Shown piece after piece: positions 15,101 through 30,100 of a stretch of DNA of 64,000 nt (position 1 is its first letter; the number at the start of each line of letters is the position of its first letter). The position numbers were made by a program, and so were the translations under genes. A model generated the notes under the pieces. It searched no databases. It was not told where the DNA came from and saw only the letters and a program-made list of their open reading frames with translations. The stretch is from Aphelocoma coerulescens. Taxonomy: Eukaryota; Chordata; Aves; Passeriformes; Corvidae. The stretch is taken from positions 18,309,967 to 18,373,966 of the forward strand of contig NC_091022.1 of NCBI RefSeq assembly GCF_041296385.1. Direction: 5' to 3'.

Positions 15101-18100
15101 GAGTCAGATCTAGCAATCTGCTGCTTTTAATTCAAGAATCTGAACTAACCAAGTATCAGGAGAATTGCTTACTTGCCATAAGAACAGCTTTTTAAACATG
15201 TTCACTTTGCAGTCACACAATTGTATCTGACTGAAGGGAAAGAGCAGCAGTGTAATATGAAGGACAGCACTAGCCCCTTGACAGTCACTGAACTGCATGT
15301 AAAAATTGGGAAGACTTTCAAGACCCTGTTCTGAATTTAGTTAGCAGCTTACTACTGTGCAAAGCACTACTGTGCTGGTTTACCTTGACCCCACTTGACC
15401 ATAACAAGCTGGTTCAACTCACCAAGCAGAAACTCCAACGCCACCAATTTTTTTTTTTTTCATTTGCTAGATTAGTTTTTCAAACTAGTTCACCATGTTC
15501 CCTGAACAAATCAAACAAGCAGAATAAAGGGAACCAAAACCAGACCCCACATTTCTGTAGGTATAACTCAGCTGTGCCTCATGATGTATTTATTACTTGA
15601 TTAGTGGGCATTCAACCAGAGGGATTTAATTTTAAATGACAATCAGCTGTTTCTCAATATTGCTAAATGACTGTTTAATATACTGCTAAACCTGTTCTCA
15701 GTTAGCACAGTAATTACTTGTAAGTCATTCTGCTCACTTCAAAGGGTCACTGGTTTGTACAGTCAGTCGAACAGAAAGCCAAAACTTTATAACTGCTCTG
15801 TCAATCAGTGGGGCATTAAGTGTCACTCTTTGCAGAGTCATATATAAAGCATTTTAGTGGAAGGCTTCAGCTATATGGAGGTTGTCTGGTTTGGGTTGGT
15901 TTTGTTTTGTTTTTTTTTTTTTGAATACTTGAGTAACAGGAGGAATTTCCCAGCTTGTAGTGATGGATAATCTGAAAAAATAATTATGCCAAAGCTTACA
16001 TTTGTCTCTCAGGGAAGCTGAGAAACTTCAGAGCAAAAGCAGTTATCAGGAAGAAAAAAAAGCAGCCAGAGTACCAGAATATTTGAAATAGATTTGTTTA
16101 GTTCATTCTGAGGAACTGAAAATAAAAAAGGGAGATTTGATTTAAAGAATCGATCCAGCCCCACAGGAGGGGAAGGCAGTACAGAGATAAGCAGCTGGTG
16201 TTCCCTTGAAGCGAAACATCCATAAAAACATGTCTATTTATATAAAGAGAACTGAGTAAAACTCAGAACGGAGCTTCCCCCCACCTTTGGTACAGCTGCC
16301 TCTGGAGAGTACATCAGCTGACTGCAGCTTTGGCACTTGAATAGTCTCAATGTGAACTAGGAAGGGGTTTATGCCCTGGATTCTGACCCAGGTAAAACAT
16401 AATATGCATCTCCTCTGAGAACCAGGTTTCTGTTTCAAGCAACAAACTAATCTCACTTAGAGGCTGAATGCCTTCGGCCCGTCAACAACCTCAAAACGAA
16501 ACTAAGTCCTTCACAGTTCTTGGCCTTCGTGTGAGAATATTGCACAATACCATTCTTAGATGTGTGAAAAGATGTGTAACTCAGCACTATGTGTTAACCA
16601 ACACAGCACTGGCAGACACAAGCAAGATCTAGCTGAGCAGCTTAAGTTGTTTATTTGGTCTGTATCTGCCTGCATAACATAGGGAGCACAGAACAGAAAC
16701 CCTACTCATCTGCTTATTTAATGCAAGTGCTACACACCACATCCTATCAATGGAGACACTCTTCCAAAGCAAGGAGCATAACTTCAGACCCTGTCCCAGG
16801 GCTCTCTGTTATACTTCAGTGGGATTTCCTTGCACAAGGAAGGAAAGACATGCCCAAGATTTAATACCATAACTATTTTAATCCACACAGAAACTTCATT
16901 TCACTGTTAGAGGCATTTAGAATTCTGCAATGCTTCCATGCTTTTGATCTTCTACCAGTCATAGTAATTTTATTAAAAATACTAATCAGATCACAGCCAC
17001 ATAAAGATACATCCTTCTGTTTTCCTAAAGGCACTATTTTCTTCAAACACACTTTTTTATACCTGGTATCAGTTTATACAAATTTTAAACAAAGACAAGC
17101 TACACATCCTAAAGCAGAATTTAAGCAGGAACATGTTCTTCCTTAGAATAAGGGTATTATGCTTAAGGCTTTCTATTTGGTAAATACACTAGGATAAGAG
17201 CACATGTATTAAAAATAATCCTCTCAAAATAGTTGTGTAAATATATTTCACTTAATTTCTAATTAAAGAGTTCCTTTTCCTTCATACTGCAAATGCTGGT
17301 TTTCAAGCTTACAATTCTACAACTTGTATTTATGTGCTACCACATTTTATAGTTGAATATTTGGAATGTATTTGTTTGGGATGTAACTTTAAGGGTGTAG
17401 GGTTTTTTTAGATCAAAGTTTTAAAAACTTTAAACTACAGTTTACTAGTTTAAGGTCTTTTTCAAGACTTAAGAAAGCCTTTAAACTACACATTTAAACA
17501 AACTGAGGAAATCAAATGCCACAGGAAGTTGCAAGTCAGGAAAAGGATAAGACTCAAGAACACTTTTGTTTTTACTTCCTTGTCAGGGAAAACATAAACA
17601 GAGATATCTCAGAGACAGTTACCTAGAACAGACACTACAGTAAACTTCTAAGTACAGACAATTATTCAGTGCATACACTCACGTAAATAACAGGATCTGT
17701 GTAACTCTGAAACAGGCTGATTTGTGAAGAATTAGAATAGGGAAACTTTATGAAGTGTAACTATCTCGCTACATTCTCACCAACCACACAAAAAAGGATT
17801 AAGAGAACAAACTAACGTCAGTTTCTTCTCTTACTTTAAAAATGCTAAATCCATGAAACAGTAAAACAAGACAAACTTGCTCATTCCACTGTGTGTGCTC
17901 TAGATAATAGATAGTATGAAGTAGATTTCCCCCTATACAGTATCTATCTATGCTGACAACTCAGCTAAGAGTGGAGAACAGGGTTTTATTGAAAATCAGA
18001 TAATGACCTATAGTGAATTAAGAGGCAACAGGAACTTATAGGAAGTATAAAAACTTCTTCCACATTGCACAGCAGTCTAGTAGCATGAAGCATAAGACAA

Positions 18101-21100
18101 CTGAATGATTACAAATAAACCTCTAGAAATTCCTTTTTGTCACATTAAATGAGGTTACCAAGGGCTCACCTTCCTCTATTACACAATATATAAAATCTCA
18201 GTAGATCAACCCTCAAAAGGCATTAGTGCTGTGTGTAGGCTTAGGGAACTAGTTGCACTGGGTAATTACATATTAATTACCTGAGAACAGATATATTTCC
18301 TTTCAGTCCAGCATACCTGTGTGTTCATCACTGCTGTACCAGTTTTCCTACTATTCATAAGCACTTATTAAAAACTGAGCTTTTTCCTGACGTTTATACA
18401 GTACTACTACCTTCCAAGTTGTTTCTGGAGATCCAACATATATTGGTAACATTGTGCATAATAGGTCATCTGAGCTTCGACAAAGTCATTCAGACAGCGG
18501 AGATGATGTGCCTGTAACACAGCAAAGAATTCAAGTGTTTAGCCTGTAAGGGCACCATGCTGCATTAGAAAGACTACACACCTTGTCAGGTGCTAATGCC
18601 AATAGTGGCACTTAGGGATAAACACCAGATGGGCATAGTGCCTGGATTTACCAGGTAAACACGATGAAATGTCACAAATATGAGCATACTCGAGCAAACA
18701 TTTTTGCCGTTTCAACACTCAACTGATCTGATGAATGGGAAGCTCAGTATAAAGAATGAAAATGAAAGGTCCTGCATTCTGAATGTTAATGGGAAAGTAA
18801 AGTTAAATTCAGTGGATACTAATTTAAAAAATTAAATAAAAAATTAAAAAAAAAAAAAAATCCTTGTGGTTTGATGCTTTAATGCACTGAAGTGAAAATT
18901 CATACACCAGAGTTCCCAGGTAGTTTACTGCAGCTATTTTTAGAAGGTGCCCTGATATTGACTTTCCCCAACACCCTTTGGGTACTCACATGTGTGCTGC
19001 TGATTCCTTCCAGCAGCAGTCTGGTAATCTCTGCTTGACGGTCAAACTCACTCTGAGTAATTCGCACTTCCTGTTCAGACTAAAAGTAAGAATGCACGTC
19101 AGGTACTGGTACAACGCTCTGTGCTACACCTGCCCACTGCAACAGTCCCATCTGATGCAGAACTGCTCACACAAATGCATTCATCACAAGCTTAGGTGTT
19201 TGAAATGTGCTTTTTCTTTGCAGATCTCTACTAGACAAAAATAGTAATTGCATTCTGGGTTCAGAAGTGTTGAGGCCCTGTGTACACAGCAAGCAGTTTT
19301 ATTATCAGACACCTATTACATATGCAAAAGAAAGGCATTTCTTTGCCAGCAGTATTACCCCACCTCTCCCAATAATAAACCAAGTGTTCACTGGCATAAC
19401 CATGTCTGCACCAGGGGTTTTGTCAACATACTAGTGGCAGCCAAGAATAATGTAATTTTTTCCTATACATCAACTTAACAGGTCTCTGATGAAATAATTC
19501 AGGGTAAATCTCACATTATTTTTGCCAGGTAACTGCACAGCAATCAGTTGTACATAAACCTTTGATGTTAAGTTTTATCAGGATGTATCATAATTTAATG
19601 TCTTATACTGACCACCAAACTACTACATCTATTTCTGGAGCTTGTAATCAAGGAATCTTTGAAAATAAATGAATCTGAATTATACTAAATATTCTAATAC
19701 CTGGTGTTACAATCAGAGTAAAATTTCTATTGATATGATGTAATAGAAGTTTCATATTTCAATAATTCCAATGTATTCCTTATATATAGGGAATATATAT
19801 ATATATATAAAACTGTAACTGTAACTATATATAGTTCTCAACAATTTTAAAGTAAGGTATCAGTGTTACACTAGTTTTAAATTACTTCAATATAGCACAG
19901 ACAAAATTACTTAACAGTACTTTGGCGGGGGGGCGTAGGGGGGTGGGGGGTGTGAGAATAGGGGTAAAGAAAAAGGGGCACTAAACACACATATACAGAA
20001 TATGTGCTCTAATATCTAAGATTCATTGTTCCAAGACAGAATGTCCTCAGCCTGGAATGTGGATTACCTTGCCTCAATGCTTATATTCATTTAGTGCCTT
20101 GTTTCTAAAAACAAACCCAAGGGCAAAAAATCTACATGAAGTCCAAGATGCAGCAGTTACTATTCTCAACAAAGGAGGAAATATATTTTCAGGTGATACC
20201 AGTAAAACACTGGTTTCAAAAGCATGTTATGTGCTTGCAAACATTCTGTTCTTGCATTCAACTGATGTTAATCAGTATGAAAGTCACATAGAATCTCAGA
20301 AAAGAGCACAGAAGAATGATACAGTTACCTAAGAAATGTATTTCCATCTGAAGTCACTGCAGCTGGAAGGGTTTACACAGTAACTAAACAGTGAGGAAGC
20401 AGCTAGAGAGAACTGTGTGCTTCTTACTTGAAACTGAGATAGCAGTGTTTATATCAAGTTCCAAACTAGTAAGTTTTCAAAGTTTGTTGAGGAAAGAATC
20501 TTTGCTTGGAATTTTCTGATTAAATCTGAATTAGTATCAGTGAAATCCATCTGTCAGTCTTTGAGAGAAATATAAGAACAAAGAGATGAAAAAAGCTAAT
20601 CTGATAGCGAAGAGGGGAAGAAAAGCAGCATCTTAATTTTCTTTTAAAAAACCATCAAAACAGTAAGAAAATCTTTTATCTGGGGAGAAATAGTTTTGTC
20701 TCTTGCTTCCCTGAACTCAGCAGTTGCTTATGTGTATCTGTCTCCCTGTCAGGTAAGTAAATACATGAGAATAGGAAATTACAAGAAGGGGACATAGCCA
20801 TCAGAATAATTATATTTGTTTCAACAACGTTCTAGCAAATCAACTACTTTCTGTAAGCAAAGGAAAAGCAAGTAATGTGGTAACACATAACATAGCCAGT
20901 ACAGAGTGATTTAAAACGCATTTACAAAAGCCCAATGTACTGGTTTTATAGATTTACATGAACTGAATTATGTGACAATGTGTTTAATCAGTTTTGCCCA
21001 CCCTTATTTTCAGTACAGCTAGGTGAACAGTAGCAGGACAGCATATCTATTCTATGCCTTAGGATAAAGGTGAAAACCAGCTGACTTTTAATCTGACAAG

Positions 21101-24100
21101 TTTATGGCCTCATCACCTTTGTTTCTGAATAGAGTTAAGAGCTCAAAAACACAAAATGAAACTTTCCAGCTGCAGTTGTACTGTGTTTTTATGACCATTA
21201 AAAGGCCTCACTAGGTATGTCTCATGAAGATCCCTCAAAATGGTACTTGCTCTGCAACTTCAGAATATGAGCCCAGGTTTTGAATCTGAGTATTCATACG
21301 TAAATAATCTCCCCAGATTTCACATAGGAATACAGGAAATACTCTCAGAAATACTGTGCAATCCTGCAGCGAAGGGACAACACACATAAAAGCATATGAA
21401 ATAAAATCACCTTCCTGATGTTGTTTTACTACACATGCTTTTAGTAAACACTGGTAGTGGATATAAAGCTGTGCCTAGTACTTAATATTCCTTCTGAAAT
21501 GCAGAGTTAGAGGAAGCTAAACTGAAGAAAGTTTGTCATTGCCACCATGCACATCTTTTATTCTAACTCAAAAAAACCCCAGCCTATAATTGATCCAAAG
21601 ATGACTGATGGTGTGAAATCTTTGACGGGAAGCCTCTTGTATTTAAATTGAAAACTTTTATGAATCTCCTCCTCCAACTCAAACACAGAAGGACAGATTG
21701 CCTTTAGAAACGTGGATGGATTACTGCTCCGTTGGCAGTACATAATGTTGCAGTTTCTTCTCAATAGTCTCTGCTATTTATATACTAAATAAAAAAGGGA
21801 ACCTTGAATTACATAATTTATTACAAGAGCTAGTGTTTTTAGTCTACTTTATGCTGTAGTTAAGCACTTTGTGTCTTGGAAAGAAGAAATACTACAATCT
21901 GTTAAATTTCACTATCCTAAAATTGCTTGTCCTTGTCTCTGAAAAGCAAATAGCTTCAAGATGAGTTTTCATTACAACAGTATTCCTTTCCTGCCATTTT
22001 TTCCCCAAAATAGGACCAAGTATGCAGACAGATTTGCTGCTTCCAAATGTTACTTTACTTAATTAATAAAATAATTCTCAAACTTTGGGATCAAAGTTGA
22101 CCTAAGGCTCCTTTCACAGTTAACCCCTCCTTTTACTTTAAATGCCTCCTTCCCTCCAAACTCACCCTCATCCTCACCTGTTTGCACTATAACTCACAGA
22201 AAGTTGGAAGAGCAACTCCCACAACTCCCAAGATTTCACTTGAAGCTGCATATCCAAGCTTCTCCCTACAACTCCCACAGCTGCCTAACTAGTTCCCCTT
22301 TAAAAACCACACTCCAAAGCCCCTGCTCTCCTTCTATTGACAAAATTTTAATTACCCCTCCTCTACAGAAACCCACTAAGAAATCCATTCTTCACTGTTA
22401 GCGAACCCCCTCACAGCCTGTTGCCAATCCTGGTTTGGCAGAGCCAGTGAACCTAAGAACAGCCCTTCTCATGGCACTGGAGCAGCTATTCCATTAGCTC
22501 CTCTGAATTTGTCCCTGTGCAAGGGATGGTATGGCAGAGAAGGCTGCAACCCTCATCCCAAGGCTCATGCCAAGTTTATAAACTAGCTTTCAGGCCAGGT
22601 AGAATTTTCAGATGTGCCTACTCCCTAACTTCAGCTGCTGAAGATGTAGTGACACTGGGAGGAAGGGTGGGGTGTTCCATGTCCTGGGTAAAACTTAAAG
22701 ATCACTGTTTTCAGGAGAGTTTAGATTACTAGACCCAAGTATTTCTGAAAATTCTCAAATAAGCTTGTTCTTAACAGGATACCATACCAGTAAATTTTGA
22801 GAGAAGTCCTGTAGTTATCTTTCTATTGTATCTTGTCACATGAGAATCATATGGTAGTGATAGTAAATGACAGCAAGAAACAGCTTACTACAAAACAAAC
22901 CCCAGGCATTGTTTTGCCCCTGCAACCTGAAAGGCCCTGGAGAGGCCCAGCGTATTCTGATATAATGCATCAGGCTGCTAGCATCAGACTGAAATCAACA
23001 ACATGTAATATTCTTTATTACAGCAGACCAGCACAAGTTATGATTTCAGAAATCTGCGGTTTTTTAATTGTTTACTTACTTTCGTCACTTCCTCAGCCCA
23101 TATCTAGTCAGCATTAAGAGTGGGGGAGGAGAAAATAAAAACATACAAACTTAGACATTGGTGGTACTTCATTACAGTATGTAATCACACTTTGGCTTTT
23201 AACTACTTTTCTGTCCTGAGAACTTCACAGGGATTTGAGGAGGGCTACAAGTCAGTTGCCCAAAGCCCTTCATATACAATGAATCTATAATGAATATGGA
23301 TAGCACTACATCTGTGAAACAAGTTAGATACTGAAGAGAGAGTGACTTGTAGAACTCATATATATTACAAGAATCTGCTTAAAACAAGCTACTACAACAC
23401 AAGACATAACTACTAAAAAAAATGACATGAATCAGACAAACTAAATTACCTTAGGAGGAACTTAAGTTACCTTAATGCATTATAATAATGGAAAACTATG
23501 GAAAGCTATTATCATTTTTACACTGAAACAGATGAATGCTTTCTCTTGCTAATTTCATTACCAGTTTTCTATTTCACAAGCACTTTTACTGAAACCTAAA
23601 TTTAATTAAAAATGCTACAGAGGTATCTCAAATTGAGTATTAGAGTAGTAGCAAGCAGCATAGCAAAATCATAGAACTGCAAGGGATTTAGTCTAAAAGT
23701 TAATTACTTCAGCTTGCTCTTCCAATTCCCTCTTGCAATGTTGTTCTTCTTTAACCTTCATCTTCTGCCATTGTAAGATGATGACACAATCAGGAGTAGG
23801 AAGAAATGTGTATAAAGGTTGCAGGAGCAAACTGTAACAAGTTTATCCTGATAACCGTTTTTCATCTGATCACAGCTGAGAAATCTGGAATACTAAATTG
23901 AGATGAGACCCAATATGCTGTGCAGATCCAAAGCCCAACCAGAACAGGCTGGACAGCACAGTCTATGCTGTACATAGCTAATTGATCCCTTCCACTTTCA
24001 CAACTATGGTGCTAAAACCAGCTGCACTAAGGAGTCCTTGCAACAAGTTTAGGATATATTGTACTCTAAGTTAAGCCATTAGCTTCTGTGACATTACTCA

Positions 24101-27100
24101 GTTGCAGTTCTTTGTAACACATGGCTTGAAGGGAATAATTTCTATATATTCCTGGCTGCTCTACATAATTCACTTGTACTCATATTAAAAAGATAGGAAA
24201 ACTAAATAATTCCTTTCCTCCAATAGCTAAAAACAATTTCAGAATTGCAGAATCAACTCCTTTGTATCCTAAGTTTACATTCATAGAATCACAGAAATTA
24301 GAATATAATACTGTGTATTTCAAATTATCAGAAATAATCTGATAAAAACAACATCCAGTGCTGTACTGACAAAAGCATATTTAGTGCATTATACCAATCC
24401 ATTTTAGAATGGAAAACATCTGAAACAAGACCAAAATGAGCTGGATAGCAAGAGGAAACATTTGATAGGAAAATGAATGAACACAGGAGGCCAACAAACC
24501 TTTAGCCATTTTACATGCAGCAAGTTGAGCATGTAAGAGACATTTACCATAATGTTATTCTCTTCAGGCTGAGAGGTGTTTAGTTGCTTAAATGTATAGA
24601 TAAAAAACAAAAGCAAGTTACAACACTGTGAATATAGCAGGTAAATAGATTAACGTCACAAACCACTGCAAGTCTACCTGTATTCACTTCACAGTCTTGG
24701 TTAGCTTAAATAAAACAACTTAAATTTTGATTTTAAACACTGATCTAAGCTGTTGGCAGTTGTACAGTAAGCATGGGACAAGTAATTTTCAATTATTTTT
24801 CCCAGTTATAAAAGTATGTAATACGTAGATAGAATGTATCACTTTAACCTGTCAAAGAAAATAGTAAAACATAAAAATTTGCATCATAACTCAACACATT
24901 TCACTAACCTATCAGTCCAGCCCTGTTTGTTAGGTTTCTTCCTTTATAAATCAGGGAGCCAGCAGAATATGACCCATTTGCATCACACCTACATGCAGGT
25001 TACTTCTCACTTCTATATTGCAGAGGATAAAATAGAGGAGCAATTTTTTTATTTCTGCTGGAATTCTACATTCTGATACTTCTTTAACACACACACTACT
25101 GTCAAAATGTAATTAAAATTAAAGTGTAGGCAAAACAGTGAAGAGGTTTAGAGTGTCATGCTCTTCCAGCACTAAATAAATACTTGTGCATAAAACTGCA
25201 CACCTCCTGTATGAATACTTAGGATCAAGTAGCAGCAGCAGCAATTGGCACCAAGCTCTGCATGACTGCACTGCTGATGGAACTAAAACTGAAATATAAT
25301 ATATATACATTATTTTAACACTAGGCTCAAGGGGAACAATTCCTTATGGTCTTTTCATTGCTTTAGAATGTAAGGTTCATACCTGCTACCACACTACAAA
25401 GAAAGCTAATAATAAAAACACTTTTTTCTAACTTAACTGTGAACAAAGTCAAGCAAAGGAATAGTTTATTCTCCAATGTTCTATCTTTTGCTTCTAAATT
25501 GCACTACTTGCTGATCAAAACCCTTCTCTGTTCTCCATTGTTCATCTTACAAATTAAGAAAGCTTGACAAACAGAGAAGTAACTCTTTTTGCATAGAATT
25601 ACGTAAGGGAAAATGCATGCATAGACTTAAAAATACAGATGGTTTAAATACCAAGGGACAGCGTGCATGACATGGATTGAGACAAAGAGCAGATCTGTCA
25701 GGTAGATTATGCTGGTTTTTAGATGGATCGTGATCCCAAAGATGCGACACACTTTATCACCAAAGTTCAAGATGATGCCTCTGAGATCTTTCAAGACAAA
25801 TGTCCATTTGGAAAAGCCAGCAAAATCTGACAGGCCTTCTTCTGCCTCTCCATCATGTACACTGTCCCTGTGTATTTAAATTGTCTGGATTTCTTTACTT
25901 GCATGACCCCTACTGTATTAACCCTTATCGGAAAAACCACTCCACTGTCCATCATTAACTGCTGCACTTTTAGGAATGCAGTCAAAAAGATAGCTATGAA
26001 AGTACTGTAAATATATCCTGATGAAACTACATACAGTCAACAGTCTATTCCTTCATTTAGAGCATATTAAGAGTTTAAAAAGCAGTAACCTTTTTGTTCC
26101 AATTTAATCTCCTCGAACAAGCATTTTTTGAGGGTATCAGAATGGTTAAGTGATATGAGTTAAAGAGTCTCACCTCTTTTTGGTGGTGTGAAATAGTAAA
26201 CAATAGATAAAGAGAAACCACAAATATTTTTGACATAGAGAAGTTAAGTATAGATAGGTTTATCAGTTGAAAGCAATTATACATATGCTTCAACATTTGC
26301 AGAGATTCAAGTATTTGTATTTAAACCCATATTGGCAGGTTGTAGCAAGTAATTTTTAGCAGTATAGGCTCATCTAGTATAGAGCAAGAAGAGATAAGTA
26401 AGTTCAACTTGATGGAATATTTAAAAGTAGAAGACTAACACCTTGATCAGTAACTTGCTTCCATTTCCTTGTGTTCCACTAAGGCATTTCTTACAAAAGT
26501 ATCTAGAAAAACAACCAGTGTAAGAAGCTAGGACTGGAAACATAACCAAGCAGTCAGGCTGATATCAGTAAGTCTGAAAGTTATGGACAAACTTAGAAAA
26601 AACACTCTACTTACTGCAGCTCGAGCTTCTGCAACTTTTGCCTTCTTCAGTCTGGTTTTTGCAGCATCCAAATCCAGTCTTTTATTTTGTAACAGTTTAC
26701 GTTCTTTCTGAAAGCGATTTAGGTTAGTTTGTGAGAATGGGTACACATACTCACAAGCAAAAGACTATCTACTTGGAAATGCTTTTAACAAAGTAGCATA
26801 TAAAAAAAAGTTCTTCAGTTGAAGAGAGAGAGAGAATTAGATCCTAATTATTCTCACACAGTTTATACTCAATATGCATACTTCTAATAGAACAATCCCT
26901 ACCAAACAAATGTTTTAATCATTAGTTTGTTTTTACCTTGGCAAAAGAACAGAAAATACACCAAAGGCACAAATTTCACTTGAATTTTTCTGTATTACCC
27001 CAAGGAAAGTAATAATGTACCATTATCTACTACTACCTTTTGAAGACTGACAGTTACAATTGGTGTAAAATACTGAAGAATATACAATTCAACTTACAGT

Positions 27101-30100
27101 AATAGTCTTGTAGTCTCCTTCAATAAAGTTTCTTAGAGGAGTGAGAAAGTTTATAGCAGAAGTTTGAATTAGTTCTCTGTCTGCTGTCCCAATTCGCTTT
27201 TGTGTTTCTCCACATTTAATGAGTGCATTTCCTGTAAAGGAAAAAATGTTAATCATATGGTTCAGGCAGGAGGTTAACAAAACAGGTTGCTACAGTCAGG
27301 AAAGTTTTGGCCAGCAGTTTGAAATATAATCCAATGCCATGACCAGGGCCTTCAAAAGAAAAAAAAAAAGTACAAAAAAAACCCCTCCAAAACAAACTAA
27401 ACACCAAAAAAACCCAACGTAAAAACAAGCAAAAACCTCACACCAAAATAAACAACCACACAAACACCAAGCCAAACCATTTTTATTATGAACAATCACA
27501 GGTCAAGGCAAGATTTCAATGAGACCACATTGTAGAAATATCAAATAGAGTTGTACTTACAGGCATACTGTAAAAATATTAGAGATAATACCCCCAACAA
27601 TCCTGTCACAGGTATATAAATTTACTAGAGAAGGAATAAAATTTAGACTATGTTCCACACTATTATCCTTATCAAAATATTATATATTAAGGAAAGCAAG
27701 AATACTGTACAGTTAGAGAAATTTTTTACCACAGAAGTGAATTTCAGGTAACACTGTCACCCCAAACAACAAATAAAATCAATAAATACTGTCAAATGTG
27801 CAGATGTGTTCCTTTAACAAGGAAACTAAACTCCAAAATTAGTTTTTCTGGCAAGATAATTATTCATCCATGAAAATGGATACCATTCCAACCACAGGTT
27901 CTGTTCCTAGATTTGAAGAGAAACCGCAACCTTGATCTCCTAAAGCTCAGTTATACAGCAAGTCAACTCAAACTGATACAAACATCATTAAACTGTTTTA
28001 TCTAGAGGAAGACAAGAAATGCAATTTTATATTGTTAAAAAAGCCTATATCTGTATTTTACTTCTTACCATAGGCTGTTCCTGGGCCAAATTCATTCCCA
28101 GCATCAATCATATACTGGCCTAGTAACTCCGGATTATTCATCCGACTTGGTGCTTTGCGGTCCAGCTTCTCATAGACAAATTCTTCTATTCTGGCATCTA
28201 AAAAATGTTTATTTGAAATAATTACTGTCATTCAAAGCACAAGTCAGAAAGGGAAACAAACAAAAAAAGAATTTCAAAATCCAGCTATTAAAATCAACAT
28301 TAAGTGAACAATGTTAAACTGAAGATCCTGTTCTTGGAAACCAACTGCATTCCATGCTTGCCATGCCATGTTCAAATGTTTGAGCCATATGGGAAAGTGA
28401 AAAATTGTACTTTTCTTCTCCTTTAGCATAGTTATACAGCTTTTCAGAATTTTATCAGAAGTCTTCACAGTAAGAGCAATAACAGAACACCTCTCCTTAA
28501 AAAAAAACCAGTCTTTTGTTCCCCCTCCAGAAAAAAATCATCAAAATTGTTCACTAGAATTAGCAGTGTAGGAATTAAGTTCAACACCTACTGTAAGTTC
28601 CCAATTAAGATATTCTGAAAGTTTGATAGCCCCAGAAATTATACCCTCTTTCCCACACCCCATGCTCCCTTGAAACACTCTGAAATAAACCATTAAAAGA
28701 TATTAGAAAATGTTTCATTTCGTATTCCCATATTTTTTTAGTTTCAGCAACAAAATTATCAGAAAAACTTGTTGAGACTATGTGAGCATTACTACCCATC
28801 AGTCATAATACTAAGCCACAGTGAGCTTCTTAGGTGGAAAGGCCTCACAAACCTAAACAGGGACTCTGTAATTGAAAAAGTAAATTCCTCAGACACAATA
28901 CCAAATTTCTCTGACCAACTGCTTTTGTTTCCCATCTAGCTGGCTTTGTACAGTTGGTATGAACTAGTTTCAGCCTGCAATACTACAGTCAACCACAAAG
29001 AAGCTTTCCAGTGTACAAACCTGCCACTTTAATACTACTTGTTAATTAGACAACTTTCAACAGCAGTGGAATGAATAACTAGTCTCTAGTGAAGGTCACA
29101 AAAATTAATCTAAGACAGACAATTATGGGTACCAGTGCATTCCCTGACCACAAGGGTGAATCAAAAAGAATCAAAAGTTATTTGTTTTCTTTACTCAAGT
29201 CATAATATTTATGTTTTACTAAATCACAAAATAACAGAAAAGTAATCTAAAATTATTGGACTATTACATGGGTCTGATCTATAGGTACAATTATAAATGG
29301 GATTGAAACTCATTTTTCCTCCCCCAGACAGGCTCACTCCATTAACAACCACCAAAAGCAGCTCTCCAAACAGCTAAAGTTACATTTATAAAGACCACTG
29401 CTCAATGCTGAGTATTTTTAGCCATCAGAAAATGGACTGGTGAGCAGAACTGAGATACTACCATATATTATCCTTGCAATGAAACTTCTTTGTACACTTC
29501 CACTAGCCTCAAGTTAGTGCTTCAATATTCTAAGCTTACAAGTTTCTGAAGAAGTCTAATGCATATTATAAATACTGAATTGAATGAAAAAGACAACTAT
29601 TCCCTCTGGCCTAGACAGAAGTAGAAATTTGAGCTAGAATATTCTGCAAGTTCTACTACATCGTTCCCACAGGATTAGCTAGTTTATTTTTGAAATACTG
29701 TTTTCATGGAACTAAAAGATGCAAAACACTTCCTAAGTAATACTTCAAACATCTCTGTAATAAAGAATTTATCTACGTGGCATTAGAAAAGTGTTAGCAG
29801 TGTCTGTGATTTACCTTTACTAATAAACCCTAGCTCAGTATGTCACTACAAGGAGAATATTTATGCTTTCAGTGCAGAGGTAGTAGCAGTATCATAATTT
29901 TATCATTTAAGCAAACCTAAAGGAGGTTTAGATTTTTTCAGTAAAGTAATTCACCCACTGACTAGATACCAGGTCTTGACTTAAAATCTAGATCTATACA
30001 CTAAGCAAATTCCTACAGCTCCAAACTCTAGTACAACTGGAGGATGACTCTGAAGCTGATCTCCTCAACATTACTACTCATAGCAGCAATTTCAGAAAGA

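Noticed and set aside
23660..23730. Possible CR1 LINE 3' fragment (CATAGAACTGCAAGGGATTT)
   Set aside because: Only a short, weak resemblance to the CR1 tail; similarly weak pieces at 24,282 and 47,480 were also not called.
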